From Akkermansiaceae bacterium UBA4145 (GTDB lineage: Bacteria; Verrucomicrobiota; Verrucomicrobiia; Verrucomicrobiales; Akkermansiaceae): a stretch of DNA of 21,066 nucleotides. Positions 1 to 8,256 of the stretch are shown piece by piece. Positions within the stretch are counted from its first letter, which is position 1. Each line of letters starts with the position of its first letter. The stretch lies in NCBI GenBank assembly GCA_002380675.1, contig DFWB01000072.1, positions 1-21,066 of the forward strand, read 5' to 3'. The translations under genes and the position numbers were made by a program. The notes under the pieces are model-generated. The model was not told where the DNA came from, ran no database searches, and saw only the letters and a list, made by a program, of their open reading frames with translations.

Positions 1-374
1 CCCACGAGAAATCCAACCCCTGCTGCAACCAGAAGAGATTTGGACGGGTGCTGGCGTACATATTCTTCGAGGTCAGCTTGAATTTCCCGAGCTTTGACCC
101 TTGTTTCGCCCCAGTGCTCGCCGGCCACATCCTTGAATTGAGATGCCTTCTCGCCGGCGACGTCTGCAAACTGGGCGGCCTTTTCACCTGCAAAATCGCG
201 GAGCTTCTGAGCCTTCTGAGCGGCCGAGTCCTTAAGTAATTGCGCTCGTTCTTCGGCACTCTGGGCGATGTCGCGGCTCTTGATGCCAGCTGCTTGACGC
301 AGATCGTTAGCGGCCTGCTCGGTGGAAGGAATGTCTTTCAGATGTTCCTCTTTAAGGGCAATAGGATCACTCAT
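1..374 (-). CDS. DUF883/ElaB-YqjD-like helical membrane-anchor protein, partial at left edge
   Basis: The gene starts at ATG 374 and reads leftward off the window, giving 124 full codons and no stop. The product begins MSDPIALKEEHLKDIPSTEQ. Residues 29-105 form seven consecutive 11-residue units, each starting with Ala and mostly with Ile, Leu or Phe at position 8, for example AGEKAAQFADV and AGEKASQFKDV. They predict one long amphipathic helix. It ends in YVRQHPSKSLLVAAGVGFLV, which matches the C-terminal pattern of the DUF883 family (ElaB/YqjD/YgaM): a charged helix, 'HP', then a glycine-rich membrane segment. Family members in E. coli are inner-membrane proteins that can bind ribosomes. 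Whether this one does so is unknown. No Shine-Dalgarno sequence precedes the ATG. Confidence 0.75.
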   Translation of the reverse strand, partial: MSDPIALKEEHLKDIPSTEQAANDLRQAAGIKSRDIAQSAEERAQLLKDSAAQKAQKLRDFAGEKAAQFADVAGEKASQFKDVAGEHWGETRVKAREIQADLEEYVRQHPSKSLLVAAGVGFLV

Positions 375-421
375 CGTGGTTCACTTTTCTGATTCTCACA
401 AACAAGGTGCCGTAGAATAAC

Positions 422-439
422 CCGGGGCGCAAGCCCCGG
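422..439 (-). terminator. Possible terminator hairpin downstream of the AsmA-like gene
   Basis: A perfect 7-bp GC stem (CCGGGGC/GCCCCGG) with a 4-base loop lies about 50 bases past the AsmA-like stop codon. On the minus strand it is followed by GTTATTCT, a weak U tract, so termination may be inefficient. It sits between the AsmA-like gene and the DUF883-like gene, which have the same orientation. Confidence 0.4.
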
Positions 440-490
440 TGACAGAGAGAAGCATAGAACTAGAGGCGTTTGTTGCCCGTCTCCCACGCG

Positions 491-3400
491 TCACCGTTCC
501 GGAACAATCTGAGCGCGAGGCGGATCCTTGAAAATTGGGTGTGATTCGCCCTCGTCGGGTGCCGTGAACGGGGCACTTCGCCACACTGGCTGTTTGAGAG
601 GGCCCTGCCCGCGGAACTGGAAGAGTCCTCTGAGAGGAGCAAGAGGCAAGGTCACCAATCCTAAAAGGCCTCTGGCATTCATTCGCATGGTAAGATCCAT
701 CTCATTTTCGTTCAGATCGATAAATCCTTCTCCGACGAAAGTGGTTGAGGGTGTTGAGGTAAGTAAATCCTTGGTGAACACAGCGCCATCTTTGACCACA
801 AAGGTAGCAGAAGCATCTCGCGCCTGCTCGTGACTGTATCCCTTGCCAAGAATCGTCCCGAGAGGAAGGGAGAGAGGTCCGAAGATGGGAACGTTGAAAA
901 GTTGACCATTTTTCAATCCTATCACGCCTTTACCGTTCAGTGACCGAGTGTCATTTGCAAGAGTCGTGAAATCCAGTCGGCCAGTGATTGCTCCTAACGC
1001 GTCTTTTTCAAACGAGAACTTTTGCCCAATTTTAGAGAGGCTCATATTGTCCCAGCGGATCCCTCCTTCAATAAGAGTTTTACCTTGGGGATTCTCTTTC
1101 ACCGTCAGGGCTCCAGCTCCACTCCCTTGAAAAGTCTGGAACCTTAGGTCTGAGATATCGTGATGGTTTGCCTTGCTGGTGATCTTGGCGGAGAAGCCGT
1201 TGAGCTGCAATTTCTTGCCAAGAAATTCGTAGTCGGTGACTCCCGGGTTCTCGATATTGATATTAATGAGAGTGTCGCCTCCGTCCTCGCTGTGGTCAAA
1301 ACGACCCGAGGCGCTCAGAGTTGGAAGCTCGCGGAAGCCGAGCAACTCCTCGATATATTCGGCAGTTTCGGGATCGGCAATGCGTAGGAGCGGGCCGGGC
1401 CATGCGCTGCCCTGTAAATTTACAATCTCGGTTCTCCCGTTTTCGGGGTCGTAGTGAAGACGCTCGATATCAAGTTCTGCGTTGAGAGGGCCCCCATGAC
1501 GCGATCGCAGCACATAGTTCGAGTAGTCGAAGGTCAGCTTGGTGTTTGTCAGGTGCAATCCTTTTGGGTCGAACCCGAATTGTGTCGTTCCATTACTGAT
1601 GTGAACACCATTATAGACCGACTGGCCCACGTTGCAGGAGCCATTCAGCTCCCACTTCCCCGCGCCTGAGTTATCTTCGTGCTCAGTTGCCTGCGCTGCG
1701 ATGGAAAGGGTAAGGTTTCCGGGCACAATTTTTGAGAGACGGTAAGTTTGACCAATTTGAGAGGCCTCCAGACCCTGACCCTGAATTTGAATGGCTAATC
1801 GGTTCGGATGGGATTGCTGGGTGATAAGTCCGCCGACCGAGCCTCCGAAAATATTCATATTCAGCGCCGACACTTCGTTCTTTCGATAACTGGTGCGAAT
1901 AGTGGCCGAGAGCTCGCTGATCTGAATGGGTCGACCGAGCAAATCGAAGTCGGTATCACCATTTGCCCGTATTACTGTCTGGATGTCGGTCCGGTGTCCG
2001 GGATTCAGGTGGTCAATCACACCAGCACAAGCAAGATGCGGAGGTTCACGAAAGCGGTAGGTTTCGCTTACATGCCTGGAAATCTTTGGGTTGAACAGCT
2101 GGAGGATGGGACCGGGCCATGCTGTGCCCTCCAGTTTTTCCACGCGGGTGAGTTTCTCCTTTGCGTCAAAATGAACCTGCTCAGCAAGCACTGTGCCTGT
2201 CCCGGTTCTTCCCTTGCTGACCTCCTCCCCATTGCCTTCATAGTCGAACACCGCTTTGAGGTCATCGAAAATGTAGTCGAGGGGAGACATCGAGAACCCG
2301 GCGGTGGCAAGTTTGACTGGAACTCCGTTATGTCGGAAATTCTCAAGCCGGAAGGTGCCTGTAGCGTCCCAGTCACTGAGGTTTTTCCTCCATACTGAGC
2401 CCCGGGCATTGATCAGAATTTTGCTGTCGTCATCGAATTCGCTCTCTGTGAGTACTCGCTCCAAGCCTGACTGCTCGCCAATGAAGGGACGGTAGACAGA
2501 GAGAGGCAGGCTGGTCTGGGTGCGATATTGAACAAGGTCGTTCTTCACCTTGACTTCGCCAGCCAATGCTCCGGATTCGTGGTTTACGACCAGGTCGCGG
2601 AGGTAGATGTCCCCATTTTTCCACGAAAAATCCGTATTGATACTCTCGAAGGGGATTCCAAGAAAGCGGAAGGACTTACAGGAGAGAGAACCAATGGCAC
2701 TCAGGTCCATCGTTCCGTCCCGGAGGGTAAACCTGCCGCGTGCTCTTATCTGAGGGGCCACTTCGGGGTTGAATTCACTAAGACTGTCGTCTTCGAGGCC
2801 CTCTCGCAATAAGTCTACAATCTGAATTGAAGAAGTTCCTTCATATCCACCAGTTTTATCCTCGAGGTCATAATGCGCCTGCAGGCTGAATTTGCCCACG
2901 CCGTCTGTGAAGGACAGCTCCTCCACGCTGAGACTTCGATTGCCGAGCTCACCCGAGAGACGAACATCCTGCATCCTGTAACGGCCTCTCATAAGGTTGG
3001 GGGCGCTCAGGGAAATGGAAGTGCGGATCGCAGCAGTGCGATTGAAACTACCCTTCACTTCAAGCTGGAGAGAGGGGGAAGAGTGGTCGGGAAAAGACCA
3101 TGAATCCAGTTCTCGGAGCAGGTCCTCAGTAAAGTTGACTCTCCTCCTGCTGCTTTCATCAGGTCCTGCTCCTTCCCGCAGCTTATCGGGATCGAAATTA
3201 TCCAGAGCAATATTTGTCTGGATATTCATGCCTCTGAAGGTTCCTCCGGTGGTCTCGATCATTAGGCGATCGTGTCGGTCAACACTGAGACGACCCGTAA
3301 GATTGTCTATCTGAAGGGGAGTGTCGGCTGTTACTGGGATTATTAGCTCGGCATTCTCTAGGTAGACCCTGCGAATCTGAAGCTGGCCTCTGAATGCCTT

Positions 3401-3706
3401 GCCGCGATCGACATCCAATCGTAGATCGGGAATTTTGGCCGTCACCGTGCTACGGGATTCATCAGTGAAAATCTGGAGGTTTGTGGCGATGACTCCCTTG
3501 GTCGGGGAGAAGCGAACAGATTCAAAATCCGCATGGATTCCCCGGCGAGCCAGCTCGTCGGCAATACGCTGGCTCCAGCGCCCCTCAAAGCCATGGTTGT
3601 TGAGCCAGTAGAATATTAGTCCGAGGCTGACCACTGTGAGAGTCAGGGTCAGGGCAGTCGCTGCTTTGAAGTGACCAAGCCAGCGTAAAAGGTAGGCGGA
3701 TTTCAA
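491..3706 (-). CDS. AsmA-like C-terminal domain protein, large envelope protein with internal repeats
   Basis: A 1071-residue protein with one N-terminal membrane helix (about residues 14-35, rich in Leu, Thr, Val and Ala) and a long, beta-rich exported remainder. The tail, about 895-1045, contains GVIGLKNGQLFNVPIFGPLS and MDLTMRMNARGLLGL, typical of the AsmA/TamB-related C-terminal region. Proteins of this superfamily span the periplasm and are linked to lipid transport or outer-membrane assembly. The role here is inferred. Residues about 480-710 and 720-945 repeat at a constant offset of 239 residues (LEGTAWPGP at 525, LQGSAWPGP at 764), and a weaker third copy lies near 310-410. The start is TTG, the first possible start after an in-frame stop, with no Shine-Dalgarno sequence. 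No ATG precedes the membrane helix. The gene diverges from the MBL gene across 154 bases. Confidence 0.85.
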   Translation of the reverse strand: MKSAYLLRWLGHFKAATALTLTLTVVSLGLIFYWLNNHGFEGRWSQRIADELARRGIHADFESVRFSPTKGVIATNLQIFTDESRSTVTAKIPDLRLDVDRGKAFRGQLQIRRVYLENAELIIPVTADTPLQIDNLTGRLSVDRHDRLMIETTGGTFRGMNIQTNIALDNFDPDKLREGAGPDESSRRRVNFTEDLLRELDSWSFPDHSSPSLQLEVKGSFNRTAAIRTSISLSAPNLMRGRYRMQDVRLSGELGNRSLSVEELSFTDGVGKFSLQAHYDLEDKTGGYEGTSSIQIVDLLREGLEDDSLSEFNPEVAPQIRARGRFTLRDGTMDLSAIGSLSCKSFRFLGIPFESINTDFSWKNGDIYLRDLVVNHESGALAGEVKVKNDLVQYRTQTSLPLSVYRPFIGEQSGLERVLTESEFDDDSKILINARGSVWRKNLSDWDATGTFRLENFRHNGVPVKLATAGFSMSPLDYIFDDLKAVFDYEGNGEEVSKGRTGTGTVLAEQVHFDAKEKLTRVEKLEGTAWPGPILQLFNPKISRHVSETYRFREPPHLACAGVIDHLNPGHRTDIQTVIRANGDTDFDLLGRPIQISELSATIRTSYRKNEVSALNMNIFGGSVGGLITQQSHPNRLAIQIQGQGLEASQIGQTYRLSKIVPGNLTLSIAAQATEHEDNSGAGKWELNGSCNVGQSVYNGVHISNGTTQFGFDPKGLHLTNTKLTFDYSNYVLRSRHGGPLNAELDIERLHYDPENGRTEIVNLQGSAWPGPLLRIADPETAEYIEELLGFRELPTLSASGRFDHSEDGGDTLININIENPGVTDYEFLGKKLQLNGFSAKITSKANHHDISDLRFQTFQGSGAGALTVKENPQGKTLIEGGIRWDNMSLSKIGQKFSFEKDALGAITGRLDFTTLANDTRSLNGKGVIGLKNGQLFNVPIFGPLSLPLGTILGKGYSHEQARDASATFVVKDGAVFTKDLLTSTPSTTFVGEGFIDLNENEMDLTMRMNARGLLGLVTLPLAPLRGLFQFRGQGPLKQPVWRSAPFTAPDEGESHPIFKDPPRAQIVPER

Positions 3707-3860
3707 GATAGGAAAGGCTGAGTAAGGCCGTCGTTCGAAGGTAAGAGGCTACGCGGAAGACTAACATAGGAACTATGCATTTGGGAATCCTCGAAAACGG
3801 AGGGGAATTGTGAAATTCAATCTGGCGGTCCATAGGCAGGCTCTTTAGCCTAGTATCCAG

Positions 3861-4715
3861 ATGAAGGTGGCAGTTCTGGGAAGTGGGAGTGGGGGGAATG
3901 CTGCCGTGATTAAGGCTCGAGACACGACCATGCTGGTGGATGCAGGGCTGAGTGCCAGGCAGTTAAGCAGAAGATTGGAGCAGGTGGGGGTCGACCCAGA
4001 TTCCCTGGATGGAATCTTGCTGACCCATGAGCATCGCGATCACACCTGTGGGCTGGAGGTCTTTCTTCGCAAGCGTTCGACTCCGGTTTTTACAACTGCC
4101 TTGACGCGTGAGTCCCTTGGCGAACGGGTAACTGGTAGCGTGGACTGGCGCATCTTTCAGCACGGGCAGGCATTCAAGATTGGAGAAGTCACTGTGGAAG
4201 CTTTTGCCCTGCCTCACGATGCAGTTGACCCTGTAGGATTTATCTGTCGGGCTGGTAATGCTGGTATCGGAGTGGCGACGGATTTCGGCTTTGTGACGAA
4301 CCTCGTGCGGGATCGGCTCAAGGGTGTTCACGTCTTATTGGTTGAAGCCAATTACGACGATAAAATGCTGGATGCAGATACCAAGAGGCCGTGGTCAATC
4401 AAGCAGCGGATTTCCTCCCGCCATGGTCACCTCTCTAATCTGCAGACCGCTGATCTGGTTGATGGTCTCCTCGATCACGGGTTGAGGACTGTGATTCTTG
4501 GTCATCTGAGTGGCGATTGTAATTGTCCCGATCTGGCTATATCTGCGATTCGTGAAATTAGATCGGCGAAGGGGCTTGGGGAGGATCTGGGTATCCACGT
4601 CGCGTCTCAGTCTGAGCCCACCTGCTGGGTGGAGATTCGTGGAGAAGAAGTAAAGGCATGCCCTGCTCCCGTGGTGATGGATCAGATGGATCTTGCGATC
4701 GGAACGCATTTGTAA
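3861..4715 (+). CDS. MBL-fold metallo-hydrolase, YycJ/WalJ type
   Basis: A 284-residue cytoplasmic protein without a signal peptide. It opens with MKVAVLGSGSGGNA, characteristic of the YycJ/WalJ branch of the metallo-beta-lactamase superfamily. The metal motif THEHRDH is at 55-61 (H56, H58, D60, H61). Further candidate ligands are H119 (LPHD), D141 (ATDFG), the SSRHGHLSN loop at 185-193, and H215 (GHLSGDC). The length matches the family, which is slightly over 260 residues. Relatives are described as probable DNA exonucleases with two bound metals. The substrate cannot be told from the sequence. trpE starts 18 bases downstream on the same strand, so the two are probably co-transcribed. No Shine-Dalgarno sequence is seen. 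Confidence 0.88.
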   Translation: MKVAVLGSGSGGNAAVIKARDTTMLVDAGLSARQLSRRLEQVGVDPDSLDGILLTHEHRDHTCGLEVFLRKRSTPVFTTALTRESLGERVTGSVDWRIFQHGQAFKIGEVTVEAFALPHDAVDPVGFICRAGNAGIGVATDFGFVTNLVRDRLKGVHVLLVEANYDDKMLDADTKRPWSIKQRISSRHGHLSNLQTADLVDGLLDHGLRTVILGHLSGDCNCPDLAISAIREIRSAKGLGEDLGIHVASQSEPTCWVEIRGEEVKACPAPVVMDQMDLAIGTHL

Positions 4716-4733
4716 GGGTTTTAACCTTTGCTC

Positions 4734-6263
4734 ATGGGGAGTTCCCCGTCATGCTCGCGCGCCTTGAGTTCCCCTGCTGTCAAACCTTCGCTCGAAGAAT
4801 TTCGCACGCTTGCTGAGCGGGGGAACGTGGTTCCGGTCTACGCGCAGCTGGCAGCTGATTTTGAAACGCCGCTTTCTGCTTATCTCAAAATTCGTGATGG
4901 CCGCCATGCTTTCCTTTTCGAAAGCGCGGAAAGCACTGATGCCAGTGGACGCTGGTCGATAGTGGGGAGCTGTCCGACTCGTGTTTTTGAGGCGCATGGT
5001 GGTGAGGTTGTGATTCGTAAGGGCGGGGAAGAAACTACCATCGCAGCGGAGAGAGATCCATTGGCTGAGCTGGAAAAGTTCATGTCCAGCTTCAATCCGG
5101 TATGCCACGGCGATGCACCTCCGTTTTTTGGAGGCGCTGTCGGATACCTCGCTTATGATGGAGTTCGTCAGTTCGAGCCAAGCGTTGGTGAACCGCCCCC
5201 TGACGATCTCAAGTTGCCAGAGGCGGTATTTATGATCACGGACTCTGTTCTTCTGTTTGATCACAAGTTGCGGCGTTTGCTGGTCGTTGCGAATGCCATG
5301 CTGGACGATCATCCGACAGAGGAGGAAGCGTACTATGAAGCCGTGGGAAGAGTGGCGTCTCTCATTGAGGTTCTCGACCGTCCCTTGCACGTGCCGGCGC
5401 TCAACGGGCTTCAGGATACGAATGTCCCAGCGCCAGTAAGCAACACTACTCAGGAGCATTTTGAGTCAATGGTGAAGACCGCAAAGGACTATATCGCTGC
5501 CGGTGATATTTTCCAGGTTGTCCCTAGTCAGCGTTTTGAGGCGCCATTCGAAAAGGCGCCGATCGATCTCTACCGTGCCCTGAGGCATGTCAATCCGTCT
5601 CCCTATATGTTCATATTAGAGCTGGGTGATTTTTCGCTAGTGGGAAGTTCTCCGGAGGTTCATGTGCGATGTGTCGAAGGAAAAATCGACATCCGCCCTA
5701 TTGCGGGGACCCGATGGCGAGGTAAGACTGCTGAGGAAGATGATGCGCTGGCAGAAGATCTACTTTCTGATGAAAAGGAGCGGGCTGAGCACGTCATGCT
5801 TGTGGATCTGGCGAGGAACGATGTAGGTCGGATTGCCGCTCATTCCACAGTGGAGGTGAACGATTTCATGATTGTGGAGCGTTACAGCCACGTGATGCAT
5901 ATCGTGTCCAACGTCACCGGAATACTGTCACCGGAGCATAGTTCCTACGATGTTCTGAGAGCGACCTTTCCAGCAGGCACAGTCAGCGGTGCTCCCAAGG
6001 TCAGGGCTATGCAGATCATTAACGAGTTAGAGCGAAACAAGCGTAACGCGTATGCCGGAGCGGTTGGTTACTTTGGATGGGATGGAGCCCATGATTCGTG
6101 CATTGCCCTCCGGACGTGCCTTCTCAAGGATGGAAAAGTTTATGTGCAAGCTGGTGCTGGAGTAGTGGCAGATAGTGATCCGGTCTACGAATACCGTGAG
6201 ACTGTCAACAAGGCGATGGGAATGCTGAGAGCCATTGCTCTGGCCAATACTCTGGAAAGTTAG
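4734..6263 (+). CDS. trpE: Anthranilate synthase component I (TrpE)
   Basis: Converts chorismate to anthranilate with ammonia supplied by TrpG, the first committed step of tryptophan synthesis in the cytoplasm. With the ATG at 4734 the protein has 509 residues, normal for TrpE. A TTG six bases upstream is a less likely start. The N-terminal regulatory part carries FLFESAES (about 60-67), the counterpart of the LLES feedback site. Catalytic-domain motifs include PIAGT at 322-326, RGKTAEEDDALAEDLL (329-344), DLARNDVGR (358-366), FPAGTVSGAPK (412-422) and QAGAGVVADSDP (472-483). PIAGT rather than the PIKGT of PabB argues for TrpE over aminodeoxychorismate synthase. It follows the MBL gene closely and precedes trpG. 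Confidence 0.95.
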   Translation: MGSSPSCSRALSSPAVKPSLEEFRTLAERGNVVPVYAQLAADFETPLSAYLKIRDGRHAFLFESAESTDASGRWSIVGSCPTRVFEAHGGEVVIRKGGEETTIAAERDPLAELEKFMSSFNPVCHGDAPPFFGGAVGYLAYDGVRQFEPSVGEPPPDDLKLPEAVFMITDSVLLFDHKLRRLLVVANAMLDDHPTEEEAYYEAVGRVASLIEVLDRPLHVPALNGLQDTNVPAPVSNTTQEHFESMVKTAKDYIAAGDIFQVVPSQRFEAPFEKAPIDLYRALRHVNPSPYMFILELGDFSLVGSSPEVHVRCVEGKIDIRPIAGTRWRGKTAEEDDALAEDLLSDEKERAEHVMLVDLARNDVGRIAAHSTVEVNDFMIVERYSHVMHIVSNVTGILSPEHSSYDVLRATFPAGTVSGAPKVRAMQIINELERNKRNAYAGAVGYFGWDGAHDSCIALRTCLLKDGKVYVQAGAGVVADSDPVYEYRETVNKAMGMLRAIALANTLES

Positions 6264-6367
6264 CAGGAACCTGATCTTGGTAGCGTTTATGGTTCACCCG
6301 GCCTCGAAAAGGATTTACCTGTATCGCACCCCGCTCATTGCCGAGGCGTCAACCTAACTTAAGTCTC

Positions 6368-6970
6368 ATGCTGCTTGTTATAGATAACTATGACTCCTTT
6401 ACGTATAATCTCGTCCAGTTTTTTGGTGAGCTGGGCGCACAAATGGAAGTGCGGCGTAATGACGAGGTGACGATCGAGGATATCAAGGACCTCAAGCCGC
6501 AACGCATCTGCATATCTCCGGGACCCTGTAGTCCCAATGAGGCGGGAGTCAGTTGTGAGGTGATCCGCCAGTTCGGGTCAGAGGTTCCCATTCTGGGTGT
6601 ATGTCTCGGGCATCAATCGATAGGGCAGGTCTATGGGGGGGAGGTTGTCCGTGCGGAGCAATTGATGCATGGAAAAACTTCCATGATCGAGCATAACGGA
6701 GAGGGTGTTTTTCGAGGGTTAGATACTCCTCTCGAAGCAACCCGCTATCATTCTCTGATCATACGTAAAGATTCTCTCCCAGAATGCCTGGAGCAAACTG
6801 CGTGGTGTGGAGACCTGATTATGGGGGTGAGGCATCGTGAGTTTCCCGTTCACGGAGTGCAATTTCATCCTGAATCAATTCTTACTGAAGGGGGGAAGCA
6901 GCTCCTTTCGAATTTTCTCGAGATGGAACACAAGAGTCCTGACAAGGGTCGTCAAGGTTCTCAGGATTGA
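6368..6970 (+). CDS. trpG: Anthranilate synthase component II, glutamine amidotransferase (TrpG)
   Basis: A class I glutamine amidotransferase that releases ammonia from glutamine for TrpE. The start at ATG 6368 gives the classic N-terminus MLLVIDNYDSFTYNLVQFFG and 200 residues, the usual length. An in-frame TTG 30 bases upstream would add a non-conserved leader. The catalytic Cys79 lies in GVCLGHQSIGQ, and the His167/Glu169 pair lies in GVQFHPES. The oxyanion-region motif SPGPCSPNEAG is at 50-60. It lies 104 bases after trpE with no terminator seen, so it is likely in the same transcript. PabA has the same fold, and one subunit may serve both pathways. No other trp gene is in the window. Confidence 0.93.
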   Translation: MLLVIDNYDSFTYNLVQFFGELGAQMEVRRNDEVTIEDIKDLKPQRICISPGPCSPNEAGVSCEVIRQFGSEVPILGVCLGHQSIGQVYGGEVVRAEQLMHGKTSMIEHNGEGVFRGLDTPLEATRYHSLIIRKDSLPECLEQTAWCGDLIMGVRHREFPVHGVQFHPESILTEGGKQLLSNFLEMEHKSPDKGRQGSQD

Positions 6971-6984
6971 GGAGGATCTGAGGC

Positions 6985-7485
6985 CTAGTGCTCGATGCTG
7001 ACCGCGAGGTCGGCTCCCAGGCCCTCGAGGGCCTCGATGAGACCCTCCTCATCGAAGTCCTCTTTGACGGTTGCCGTGCCCGTAGCCTTGAAGACCGGAT
7101 GGCCGGCATGTGGGGCCGACTCAAGATGGCTTGAGAGCTCCTCTACGTTGCCCCCGGTTCTGACGATGGCGGAGGCGAGCTCCTGAATGATTCCAGGTCG
7201 GTCGTTTCCTATGACGTCGAAGGAGATGATCTTTTGGCTGTGACCGGTCTCGGGGAGTTCCTCTGACACCGAGACAGTTAGGTTTTCGAGGGATCGCAGG
7301 GAGGAAAGAAGGTTTTCGTAGGTTTCTTCCGGGCACTGGATTCTGAGCATACCCGCAAAATTGCCGGAGAGGTGAGACATGCGGGACTCCTCCCAGTTTC
7401 CGCGATGACAGGCGACGGTAGCCGACAATTCTTCAACAAGGCCAGGTCGGTCGGGGCCGATCAGGGTCATCACTATGTTACGCAT
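6985..7485 (-). CDS. Two-ACT-domain protein, GcvR-like
   Basis: A 166-residue protein made of two ACT domains, at about 1-75 and 86-166. Each opens with the ligand-loop signature: GPDRPGLVEEL at 10-20 and GNDRPGIIQEL at 93-103. The linker element RMSHLSGNFAGMLRI is typical of the GcvR-like group (COG2716), whose E. coli member represses glycine cleavage by binding GcvA. Here no catalytic domain is attached, so a small-molecule sensing or regulatory role is inferred. The target is unknown. It converges on trpG with only 14 bases between the stop codons and no terminator. The 14-bp palindrome GGCCCTCGAGGGCC (7020-7033) lies inside its 3' coding end. Confidence 0.8.
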   Translation of the reverse strand: MRNIVMTLIGPDRPGLVEELSATVACHRGNWEESRMSHLSGNFAGMLRIQCPEETYENLLSSLRSLENLTVSVSEELPETGHSQKIISFDVIGNDRPGIIQELASAIVRTGGNVEELSSHLESAPHAGHPVFKATGTATVKEDFDEEGLIEALEGLGADLAVSIEH

Positions 7486-7540
7486 TTTCAGGAGTGTGAG
7501 GTTTCAGATGGCAAGGTTCAAAACAGCTGTCCTGTTGCAG

Positions 7541-8158
7541 TTATTCTACTATAACCGGCGTGCCGATTTCGGCGTTCTCAAAGAATTTCTTCGCGAGGTC
7601 TGCGGGGAGACGGACACAGCCGTGAGAGGCCGCGTAGCCTGGGAGGTGTCCTGCATGCATGCCAACGCCTTGGTTAAAGCGGAGGAAGTGAGGCATTGGT
7701 GAACCGACGAACTTTTGCCCGGGTCCCGGCTTATCCTTACGGGAATCAGCATCGTCGTTAACGACTGTTCCGGTCGCGAGGTCTACAATGGTGCCGTAGG
7801 TTCTGGAGTAGTAGTCTACAGACTTCTGGGTCACCGTGAAATTGCCCGGCTTTGTCGTGTATTTCGAGTTTCCCGTTGAGACGGGCGTCACGCCCGCAAG
7901 CTGGCCGCCCTTGTAAAAGTAAGCTTTCTGCTCAGCCCTGACGATGTGGATTGCAGTGGGGCCAAGCAGAGAGTCTCCATCCCAGAATTTGGAGGCTTCT
8001 GCAGGATTGATGGGTTCGCTCTGTGGGGCGGCGGCCACGCCAATCCCAGCAAGATAGCGTGAGGAGGGTGGGGGCTGGTCATAGATCCGAGAGATTGGTC
8101 CACAGGAGAAGAGGCTTCCAATGGCGATAAGAAGAGCCGGTAGAGAGAGGAGCTTCAT
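7541..8158 (-). CDS. L,D-transpeptidase (YkuD domain) lipoprotein
   Basis: Begins MKLLSLPALLIAIGSLFSCG, a lipoprotein signal with lipobox LFSC and modified Cys19. An alternative ATG 12 bases upstream would add MPPV. Numbering from 8158, the YkuD catalytic signature is MHAGHLPGYAASHGCVRLP, with His168, His171, Ser178-His179-Gly180 and nucleophile Cys181, Arg183. The region TAIHIVRAEQKAYFYKGGQ starts the domain at about residue 68. The family makes 3-3 peptidoglycan cross-links or attaches proteins to peptidoglycan. The lipid anchor would place it at a membrane facing the cell wall. The ACT-domain gene follows after 55 bases on the same strand. Confidence 0.9.
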   Translation of the reverse strand: MKLLSLPALLIAIGSLFSCGPISRIYDQPPPSSRYLAGIGVAAAPQSEPINPAEASKFWDGDSLLGPTAIHIVRAEQKAYFYKGGQLAGVTPVSTGNSKYTTKPGNFTVTQKSVDYYSRTYGTIVDLATGTVVNDDADSRKDKPGPGQKFVGSPMPHFLRFNQGVGMHAGHLPGYAASHGCVRLPADLAKKFFENAEIGTPVIVE

Positions 8159-8256
8159 TACGGGAGGCATGGCTGTTCAGTTTCTGAATCTCAGAGTATT
8201 CCGAGGAAGGCATGCGATCCTTGATGAGAAGATCGTTGGGCCGGGTGCAGTAAGGA

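Noticed and set aside
4749..5459. 236-codon minus-strand open frame opposite trpE
   Set aside because: trpE is unambiguous here. The antisense product has no domain features.
4734..6970. PabB/PabA (folate pathway) instead of TrpE/TrpG
   Set aside because: The large subunit has PIAGT rather than PIKGT and the TrpE-type N-terminal regulatory region, which favours anthranilate synthase.
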